From the NCBI GenBank assembly GCA_033807775.1, contig JAWVWS010001004.1:372001-436000 (forward strand): a stretch of DNA of 64,000 nt. The letters run 5' to 3'. A model generated the notes under the pieces. The model was not told the DNA's origin. It made no database searches and saw only the letters and a list, made by a program, of their open reading frames with translations. Made by a program: the position numbers and the translations under genes. This DNA comes from Saussurea involucrata (lineage: Eukaryota; Streptophyta; Magnoliopsida; Asterales; Asteraceae). Shown here piece by piece: positions 56,501 to 64,000 of the stretch (its first letter is position 1; every line of letters begins with the position of its first letter).

Positions 56501-57150
56501 TTAACGTTGGTGGTATGACTAGGTGTCAACTTTTTGGGTTTGAGGCCAAGCACCGTTAGTGTATTCGGAGGATTGTAGTCCGATTTTTAAAGGAATAATG
56601 GTAATGGTTGTAGTGATCTTAAGATGTTCAATTGTGATAAGTGGATTTAGTGGGATAACCTTCCTTGTGTGGTAAAAGAATCCGTCGGTTGGATAATTGA
56701 TAATTGGACGTATCCTTGGAGTTGTGTGATTGATGGGTCAGTGATGACCGTCGGTGTTGGAGTTTGACAGAATCCGTTAGGAGAAAATGCTAGTTTAGTA
56801 GCGGGAATATTTGGGATTCAGAGGTTTTGGCTGATTTCGGTAGTGATTAAACTTTGGGCTGGTTTAGATGAGGAGTTCGAATCTGCCGTTGGGGAAGTAT
56901 GAAACACCTAATGTTGGGAGACAACCGAGGTCGTCTGGTTGGGAGTTACTCCAGTAGATGGAGCGTTCACCCGGACATGGGTATAATGTACCTAAGTGGA
57001 CATTGTTGGTAAGGGTTCGCATGAAGTTTGTCTTGACAGCGTCGCGTGAAAGAATTTGGTTTTCAGTCGGGAGCTAATGGGATAGGGAAGGTGTTGAGTT
57101 GGTTGGCCTTTGGCTGTAAAGGATCTAGATTTCAAGGACAAAATCATTCT
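53582..57150 (+). other. LARD interior, non-coding
   Basis: 3.6 kb without any open frame of retroelement type. Short frames such as 54685-54867 have no motif. TGTAACATCC at 54036 looks like another LTR start, but no matching end with a duplication was found. Confidence 0.8.
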
Positions 57151-57164
57151 AAGGTTGGGAGGAT
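57151..57164 (+). other. LARD polypurine tract
   Basis: AAGGTTGGGAGGAT directly before the 3' LTR. Confidence 0.8.
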
Positions 57165-59678
57165 TGTAACACCCCCAAAAAAATTGAATTTCTGAATTTG
57201 GACTCGCGGACGTTCGTAATGGCTCAAGGCCAGACGTTTGCGTCAGCGCGGAAGCAACATAGTATTTGGTAGGTTCGGAACAGACCAAGTCCGAACGTCC
57301 GCATGGGGGCAAGCCGGACGTCCGCGACATGTCTAATGAGATATTTTGGTTCCCTTTTAAGACCTTTTCCTCTCTCTCCCTTCATTTCATCTTCAACCCC
57401 AAATCAGATCCTCTCTGTCTCTAAAACCGATTTCTCTCAAGAAACCCTAAATCTTCCCTCTCCTCTTCATCCTTCTTCCTCAAAACAAACCCTCACCATT
57501 TTTATGAACCATAACCTTTCTAGAAACCTTTCACTTCATATTATTCATTAAATCCCTAGGGATCCAACTCTTTTCACTCCATTTTGAAGATTGGGAGTTT
57601 CTGGTTCATCTTGGTGAATCTAGAGGTATTTTGGTTGGTGGATTCACGTTGTGCTTATGGTAATGTTCTCTTTTCTCTATCAATGAAAGTTAGGGTTTTG
57701 GTATAAGTTGAGATCTTGATGTAAAATGTTTGGGAAATGATTCTATACGTTTGGATCTCAGTATTCATGGTTTGAAACTTATGAATCTAGGTTTTTGGAA
57801 GATTTGGACGTGAAGATTCAAGTTCCTTCAAAGGAGCTTACGTTTGGAAAAAATCTTGATTTAGCCTAAATCTCGCAAGGTGAGTTCAAGTTGCTTTGTG
57901 AAAACTTTGTACATGCCAAAAATGTTATTTTTCCAAGTGCTTATGTGTTTTACATAAACATTATCAATGGTTTAGTTATTTGGTGGGTTTTAACCTTTTG
58001 AAGTATTTATTGTTGTAAATATTGTAAATCACCTACGTTTGGACTTTTTGGGAAAATTTGATAGATAAATCATAAATGAAAATGTGTTGATGATTTATTT
58101 TATAAATGGAGTCCATTTGTTTTGAAAATGCATTTTTGCGTATATCTTGGAAATATGCATATAGTACGTTATGGGACGATTTTGAAATGTAACGATGTGA
58201 GTTCCTTGGAAAAAAGGGTTGTCCTAACCCAACGTCTTGTTTCGGGTTTTCATGGATTTGAAATATTTATGGGCAAAAGTGTGTATTGCTACGTTTAATT
58301 TCATTTTATGACTTTTCATGATTGGTCTTTTGGGTTAGTCGAGCTTATGGCTCGGTAAGGGATATTATTTAGTCTTGGGGACATTTGTCCAATTTTGATA
58401 GCTCAAAGTCGAGTTTTGATCATGATTTATGTTTTTGGAGAATTATACATTTTGAATGCGTTTGCTCATCCGTTTGGGGTCATGTAATGTTTTAAACCTT
58501 ATTAGCTATGGATCCATAGGCACTTGAGTTTTACGTTCAATGATGAGACACTAGTTTCTCTTATTGTAGCACGGAATAGGCATCGGGTTCCATGGTAAGT
58601 AAGGCGTGGGCCTATATGGTCGGGCGTCGTCCCATGGGCAGTAAGGTGTAATTCCAGATGGCTTAGCACGGGATAGGCATCGGGTTCCATGGTAAGTAAG
58701 GTGTGGACCTATATGGTCGGGCAGCGTCCCATGGACAGTAAGGTGTAATCCCAAGAGTGCTAGTTTTGTGGACTTGGAGTAACCCAATGTATAGACTTGG
58801 AGTGGTTGAAGTTGGGGGCTCCCTAGTCTCCAGGGGCAATAGATCTGGACTGATTGAGCTCGTTATATTGTGAGAATAGTCCACGTGTTTGTTTTATTAC
58901 ATGGTTATGTGACCCACTTTTGTGTTTTGTCACGTGCGATGTAAACGGGCCTCCCCCGTCACCGAAAGGTGTTGCTTTGCGTATTTGTTGCTATCCATGT
59001 TTTCAGTGACGTGTTATATTTATATGGATTGTTTTCCATGGTATATGAGTTGTGGGTTATGCTTCATCCGTGTTTGGGATGTTTTGAATAATAGCGATTA
59101 ATTTATTAATTCAATCGTTTTTGGAAATAAAATACAATTTCACTTTTCAAGTGGGTTTTGGGATGAGTCCATTTAGAGGATCATTTTATATTAAAGCTTT
59201 CAGCACGAGATTTGTGTGAGTCGGAAAAATGGGTGATTTGTATCTAAAGTAAATTCTTTTGAACTCATGACTTAAATTGCATCTCTCTCGTTTTTATAAA
59301 TTATATGGTCATGATAAAACTCTTGAACTCACTAGGCGTTAGCCTAACCCTTTTTATTTGTCGGCATGTGCAACAGGTTGACGTTGGCAATAGCTTTAGC
59401 TACACTGTGAAGTGATGAGTGCTAGTAGGGTGCACGAGAAGTGATTTGTTTAGTGAAGTCTTCTGTACTTATTTGGGATTAGCAAATTGTAATTGTGTTA
59501 AGTAACACCTGACTGTATGTGGTCACATAGTATGATTTTGAGTTGTTAATTATGAGAGTCGTTACATTTTATCTTGCGGTCATTCCAAGAATGGTTAGTA
59601 GGAGGAAATTGTATCCCTTAAGTGGTTATTTCATCGAAATTTTACTAAGTTGCTCTTCCCAAATTCGAGGGTGTTACA
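57165..59678 (+). repeat. LARD 3' LTR
   Basis: Starts TGTAACACCCCC and ends GAGGGTGTTACA; collinear with the 5' LTR including the 98-bp tandem block (58563-58760). A 50-bp segment around 58240 is present here but missing at the matching place in the 5' LTR. The hairpin near its start has lost pairing, mostly through C/T and G/A changes. Confidence 0.95.
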
Positions 59679-59683
59679 TTATT

Positions 59684-61454
59684 CAACCACAGCTTCCTAA
59701 CACCGCTGTGGTATACGATGTTCACTATTCTAAATCGCTGCTTGTCCTCGATCACCAAAGGCAATGATCAAAGCAGCGGAAACTTCCTTCGCCTCGTTCA
59801 TGATGTCGCTTTCCACCGTCACACTGATTACACCAGCATACTCTGGAATGAGCTGGTTCAGAAGGTAAAAGGAAAGGAATCGACCAAGAAGCAGACATTA
59901 TCCGACACTTCATGGACGTCTACCCCACTATTCCTCGCCGGTCATCTCATCCGACATGTCCTCACAACCGCATGTTTAGATTACATAACAAACTGGAAAT
60001 ACCAGGTGTTGCTTCCATGATCATACCAAACGGACTACTAGCATACGCAAGTCTAACGGCGCCGAGTGTGATAGATTATAGGAGAGTACATAATTTGAAC
60101 GCTTCTGTGTTCCAGCGAGATCCGGCAGGACCTTCCCAAGGGGCAAGACCCGAGCGATGTGAGGGTCCTAGAACTCGTGGAGGTAGAGTTTGGAGAGCTG
60201 GGCACCCGGACATGGTGTGCTGAGAGAACAACAAGTGAGGAGATCTGAAGCGGGTGGTGCCGTTAGACAAACACGCGAAGCTAATACGTCACGCCGACCC
60301 GACACCCACCTCATGTTGAGACCTAGATCCTGGAGGACGACACAATTTTACACGAAGTACCGGTCACTAACAATACCACCGTGACCGAACCTAAGGAATC
60401 CGATTCATCCTCTGCCTCCAAATCTAGATCAGAATCAAAAGCATCTGCCTCAGATGATGAGTCAACTGACTCTGATGATAACAACGGCGATCAATTTCAT
60501 CTTCAACCCACACCTACACCTCAAGCCACTACAGTAGAGATTAGGAGAACGAAGGGAGATATAGTCGAAAATGAAAATGCGAGCGTGAGAAAAAGGAGAA
60601 GTAAGAAAAACGATGAGAGATATAGAGTGATGAGGCAACCATCACCGGTTGACCTCCCCCAAACCAGTGTCACCCAGGTAGCCACATCTACTACCGAGTC
60701 TCATCCGTTGGTACGACCCAATTGCACGACCCACCCTGCCACTCAGATGTCTCTCAACATACAACTATTTCAAGTTCACACGGAGATAAAACACATAATC
60801 CATCAGTCTCTCACTTGGAGAGCTCTGGTGTTGAAACAAGAGGACCGCCGCCCCAGTCCTCGCCTTCTTTCTGTGCACCATTGAGTCTAGAACCACTTGC
60901 AGATATTCTTTCTTCGGCTAGGACCAAACTCATCTTATCGGCTATCGTCGAGATTCTTCTCGACTCAATCGGAAAACACCTAGAGTAACTCTACCAATAG
61001 GTAGACTACAAGGATCGGGTGGAAGTCCTACCAAGGCTAACACCATGCCAACCGTGAATATAGGTGGTACAGCGGTTGACTCAACCGTTGTCACCTCAAC
61101 TGGCACTCTACGTGAACCCAAAGTTACTTTCCCGGAGTTCGTCTCCAAGGAATATATGGACGACGCCTTAAAGGTTGTCCAAACAGGTTTGGCGAAGCAA
61201 ATACAGGATGAGATGGAGTTAATCAAATGGTTGGTCAAATGCAAATACAGGATGAGATGGAGTCCATCCCAAAACCACCTCCCCCTCCTCAACCACAACC
61301 AAACCCACAAAACATGAGCATCGATGAGCTGAAGGCAGCCCTACTTGATAAACTCATGTCTCAGGCCAACATAAACACAACCACTGAAGCCGATCTTGTC
61401 AGCCTACTCAGATCTCAAACTCAAACCCCAGTCCATCAAATCACTCAACCATAA
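59684..61454 (+). pseudogene. 3' ORF of element C, middle part
   Basis: Continues the 3' ORF after the LARD, in several frames. 59718-59880: MFTILNRCLSSITKGND and FLRLVHDVAFHRHTDYTSIL, then WNELVQKVK; this block is well conserved in the Asteraceae proteins I recall. 59912-60100: IPGVASMIIPNGLLAYASLT and VIDYRRVHNLNASV. 60381-60884: Ser/Asp-rich low complexity (SSSASKSRSESKASASDDES). 61045-61454: EPKVTFPEFVSKEYMDDALK, then a Gln/Pro-rich repeat. Coiled or disordered, with no enzymatic motif. Frame breaks near 59890, 60250 and 61230. Confidence 0.6.
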
Positions 61455-61682
61455 ACCGACCATCAAGACCAAATAAACAGCAAGCTCGACCACTTAACCA
61501 CAACTCTCTATGACGTTCAACGAACGCTATCCATACTGTCTGAGAGAGTTGCCAACCTAGAAAACACTTGCAAAGGTCAAGCCCAGGGTATTAAGCATCG
61601 GCATGATGACGAGGATGATCCTGATCACCATAAGGGGGAGAAGCGCCAGAGAACATAATCTACCGAGACGACAACTACAAAG

Positions 61683-63005
61683 ATGGTCACTGAAACTCAA
61701 ACAGGTATTGATGTAATTGAACCGAGTTTAGAGAAGACCATGGAACAGGACATGGAGTTAGAGTCGCCAGTAAGAAGATCCATTGTTCAAGTCATTGAAA
61801 ACCCAACGGTTGAAAAGCTTGAGGGTGAAAAAGAAGAAATGCTCGTGCTGATTGCGGTAGAAAGACCAAACTTGGAGATTATTGATGATGAGTCCGAAAT
61901 TGATCTTGAAACCAAAAAGCAGTGGAATGAAAAGGCCATGATCGCAATTAGAGTGGAAAAAGATATGATTTTTCAGGTTTCTGATGATGCAGCTATGGAT
62001 GATGATGACTATGATCAATTTCTTCTACAGAGCGAGCAAATCACCGAGTCACAGTCAGAAGCGCAACAGACATCAGTGCCAGACAAGACCGAAACATCTT
62101 CAAGGATACCCTCATCATCTTCTGAACCAGAAACAGTTCAAGCTCGACCTAATCAACCAGTTTTCTATGAGAGAGTCAAAGTACTTTTACCGTTCCTTAA
62201 AGAATCTCAAAAGAAGATATTTGTTCATTGGATCAGACCTCTAAACCCTGTTATATGCCATGGGGTTTCTGATCCGGATGAACCGCTTCAGTCTCAGTAT
62301 GTGGAAATAATGAAGAGAGGTCGTCTGGTAAGTGAATTCAAGACAAAACACAGGATCACTGAAATCAAAGAGATCACATCTGACAAAATCGTGAAGGTCT
62401 GGTTTCCTGTTTTCACAGTTAAAAGACAAGATGGAAGAGAGCGGACATTCTTAGAGGCAGATTTCAAAAACATGGAACTGAATGACTTTCCTATTATTCT
62501 GCGGGATCTGAGAACTCAAACCATCAGGCCTCTACCAGTTACCAAATCACTGGAAACAATCAAATGGTTCATGAAATGCACGATCACTCTGTCCTACGTC
62601 AACGATCTTCAAATGGGTATCCAAAGTAATCAGAGAAAAGTGAACATTCTCAAGCCCGATCGGACCTTACCTGGGATAGAAGACTTGCAGGTTCACACAC
62701 TGCTTTCTAAACGAGAGACATGGATAGTGTGTTTGAACGAGAAGAACGAAAAGCGCTTCATGAGAATAAGTCAGCTGAACATATACTGTGACGGAACGTT
62801 GCGAATGATTCGTCAGACTTTGAACGGTATAATTGCTAAAGAGGAAAAAGAGTCATCTGAGAAGATTGTAAACCTGAAGGGATTCCTTGTCAAGGAATTG
62901 CTGAAAGAAATTGAAGAACGACTAGAGTATCAGAATTCCATCAGATCATTCGAGATTCTCTTCGCAATCCGGAAAAGATACGTTTCCAACTGGCGTGAGA
63001 TCTAA
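61683..63005 (+). CDS. 3' ORF of element C, C-terminal domain (open 440 codons)
   Basis: The longest open frame of element C, probably the C-terminal part of the 3' ORF rather than a separate gene; the ATG at 61683 may be internal. The first 150 residues are acidic and disordered (DDAAMDDDDYDQF). A folded-looking domain follows from about residue 160: VFYERVKVLLPFLKESQKKI, VKVWFPVFTVKRQDGRERTF, NQRKVNILKPDRTLPGIEDL and KNEKRFMRISQLNIYCDGTL. The LPGIE..LNEKxEKRFMxIS..YxDGTL order is one I recall from Asteraceae hypothetical proteins next to Copia genes. The stop is 9 bp before the polypurine tract. No transmembrane segment. Function unknown. Confidence 0.7.
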   Translation: MVTETQTGIDVIEPSLEKTMEQDMELESPVRRSIVQVIENPTVEKLEGEKEEMLVLIAVERPNLEIIDDESEIDLETKKQWNEKAMIAIRVEKDMIFQVSDDAAMDDDDYDQFLLQSEQITESQSEAQQTSVPDKTETSSRIPSSSSEPETVQARPNQPVFYERVKVLLPFLKESQKKIFVHWIRPLNPVICHGVSDPDEPLQSQYVEIMKRGRLVSEFKTKHRITEIKEITSDKIVKVWFPVFTVKRQDGRERTFLEADFKNMELNDFPIILRDLRTQTIRPLPVTKSLETIKWFMKCTITLSYVNDLQMGIQSNQRKVNILKPDRTLPGIEDLQVHTLLSKRETWIVCLNEKNEKRFMRISQLNIYCDGTLRMIRQTLNGIIAKEEKESSEKIVNLKGFLVKELLKEIEERLEYQNSIRSFEILFAIRKRYVSNWREI

Positions 63006-63014
63006 CTTCAATTC

Positions 63015-63025
63015 AAAGGGGGAGA
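63015..63025 (+). other. Polypurine tract of element C
   Basis: AAAGGGGGAGA just before the 3' LTR. Confidence 0.9.
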
Positions 63026-63026
63026 T

Positions 63027-63266
63027 TGTTAGGGATGAAATTTGTGTTGAATAGAAGTTCAGGGTGCTTTGTGTAAATATCCCATTTTGGGGTTTAAATT
63101 GCTTTTCAAAAACCTTAGTTATGTTGATCAAGCTTTTAATCGTTTGTTTACCATTGTACGGCTACAATATAGATTTTTCTGCACATTCAATCAATCTACT
63201 ACTGTTGCTTAATCTTTGATCTTATTGATTGTTTTGTTGATATTGCACTTGATATTTGGATCCACA
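63027..63266 (+). repeat. 3' LTR of element C
   Basis: Starts TGTTAGGGATGAAA and ends GGATCCACA; collinear with 44139-44391 but about 13 bp shorter. Confidence 0.9.
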
Positions 63267-63468
63267 TGAATCAACAAGTTAAGTGAAATGCAAGGGAGTG
63301 ACTTATATTGTTTATATGCCATCGTTATGGATCACGATATTTAAGGGAATCACCTCTTGAGATGGATCTCTGAAAAAGTGAAAAAGATCGTCAATAAGTT
63401 TGCACCACTCTAAACACTCTTGTCAATTCTTCCTCTTAAGCTCTTTATGTTACGTACTCATGGTTGAT
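63267..63468. other. No gene recognised
   Basis: Short AT-rich spacer between element C and the LINE at the right edge. Confidence 0.5.
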
Positions 63469-64000
63469 TTTTTTTAAACAGAAATTATATTGAAGAAGGA
63501 GCTAGCTAGAGGCTAGCAACAAAACAGGTTACAACGACCTGCGATAAGAAGGAGACGAAGTCCACTCTATAAAGTTTTTCCAATTCCCTTTGCATCTATA
63601 AATCACCCATCTAAAAGACTTATCGACAACAAAATCAAACAATTCTCTCAATCTAGGCTTAGACTTTTCAAAAAGAGGTTTGTTACGAAAACACCATAAG
63701 GAGTAGCAGGTAACCATAAAAATGGCCTCGACACCCTTGCGATGAACCTTAAAAATTCGGGCAGCGTCAATGCCATCCAAATCTGATTCGAAAGAGTTAA
63801 AAGAGGAGAAAGGAAAATTCCACCATCTTTAAATTTTTTCCCATATCTCCATTACCCGACAACGCCTAAGGATTATGTGGTTTACCATCTCAATCTCGCA
63901 TCTGTTGAAAGGGCAAAGTATGTTGTCAAGGCCAGGCCCCATGACATTTCTTTATGATTAATCACCTATCATTGTTTACTTCAAACTATTTTTTCTCTAA
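63469..64000 (-). mobile_element. LINE 3' end (ORF2 zf-RVT region), continues off window
   Basis: On the minus strand, CDNILCPFNRCEIEMVNHII-like wording near 63840-63920 (Cys, then E..VNHI, then a basic Cys region) is the zf-RVT zinc-binding part of L1 ORF2. The frame 63780-63529 then reads FMVTCYSLWCFRNKPLFEKS and FRWVIYRCKGNWKNFIEW, the usual ORF2 C-terminus, ending in a stop. The 3' end is an A run (T run on the plus strand, 63469-63476). The left part of the element lies beyond the right edge. Confidence 0.82.

Larger units (their letters stand above)
51069..59678 (+). mobile_element. Non-autonomous Gypsy derivative (LARD), 8.6 kb
   Basis: Two 2.5-kb LTRs with TGTAACAC/GTGTTACA ends, an initiator-Met primer site, polypurine tract and target duplication TTATT (51064-51068 and 59679-59683). 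The 3.6-kb interior has no gag or pol. The last internal codons before the LTR, read as DLDFKDKIILRLGGL and a stop, resemble the extreme C-terminus of Tekay/Del-type pol, showing its parent. It must be moved by proteins of another element. Confidence 0.93.
44139..63266 (+). mobile_element. Sirevirus-like Ty1/Copia element C with a 3' ORF, split by a LARD
   Basis: Plus-strand element of 19.1 kb, about 10.5 kb without the LARD nested at 51069-59683. Order: 253-bp LTR, initiator-Met primer site, a long leader full of CCCGGT words, gag, a pol that ends early in integrase, a polypurine-tract array, a second leader with TATA box and candidate intron, a long 3' ORF, polypurine tract and 240-bp LTR. 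Multiple polypurine tracts and an extra 3' ORF are known in Sireviruses; the assignment is inference because RT is missing. The 5-bp flanks differ (GTGTT and TGAAT). Confidence 0.85.

Noticed and set aside
58502..58884. Minus-strand ORFs with repeated HLTYHGTRC-like peptide
   Set aside because: They derive from the 98-bp tandem block of the LARD LTR and have no counterpart in sense direction.
50561..63005. Retroviral envelope gene
   Set aside because: No signal peptide, membrane segment, Cys pattern or cleavage site can be seen in either readable end; calling it envelope would rest on position only.

Overview
This window is repeat-dense nuclear DNA from a flowering plant, probably a eudicot of the daisy family (Asteraceae). 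It holds no intact host gene, rRNA, tRNA gene or CRISPR array. The family call is inference: the extra 3' ORF of the Copia element at 44-63 kb resembles proteins I remember mainly from Tanacetum-type genomes, and the Copia, Athila and L1 proteins are plant types.

Layout. 1-6955: a Ty1/Copia element on the minus strand (element A) with a 1043-bp 5' LTR; its 3' end lies beyond the left edge. It sits in the integrase gene of a second minus-strand Copia (element B, 6956-9065). 9.1-13.1 kb: small DNA transposons, including a Harbinger-type element with TTA duplications that carries a tRNA-derived SINE with its own 12-bp target duplication, a hAT transposase relic, a Helitron 3' end, and a short exon piece resembling clathrin heavy chain. 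13.2-18.8 kb: a 5.6-kb element with inverted termini flanked on both sides by (TA)n, containing a LINE tail, a 1.16-kb tandem duplication and about a dozen copies of a short hairpin. 18.9-24.5 kb: exon-like remnants of an unidentified host gene split by a LINE fragment, a 46-bp minisatellite, two LTR fragments in opposite orientation and a LINE tail.

24572-42926: a full-length L1-type LINE of about 6.1 kb with a perfect 13-bp target duplication. Its ORF1 is split by a complete 12.2-kb Athila (Ty3/Gypsy) element on the minus strand, which has its own 5-bp duplication (ATTGA). 43.3-43.6 kb: a Mutator-type MITE with a 10-bp duplication. 44139-63266: a decayed Copia element, Sirevirus-like, with gag, a pol cut short after the start of integrase, an array of polypurine tracts, and a second transcription-unit-like segment (TATA box, leader, candidate intron) ahead of a long 3' ORF. 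An 8.6-kb non-autonomous Gypsy derivative (LARD, duplication TTATT) splits that ORF. The right edge holds the 3' end of another LINE on the minus strand.

The genes here are retroelement genes (gag, protease, integrase, reverse transcriptase, RNase H, LINE ORF1/ORF2), nearly all broken by stops, frameshifts, lost catalytic residues or nested insertions. The most unusual signals are non-coding. Each LTR element carries its own short words or hairpins. In the Athila element the hairpin stems change on both sides together, which suggests selection on RNA or DNA structure. The 3' ORF of the 44-63 kb Copia appears to have its own promoter and intron. All coordinates and comparisons were made by eye.
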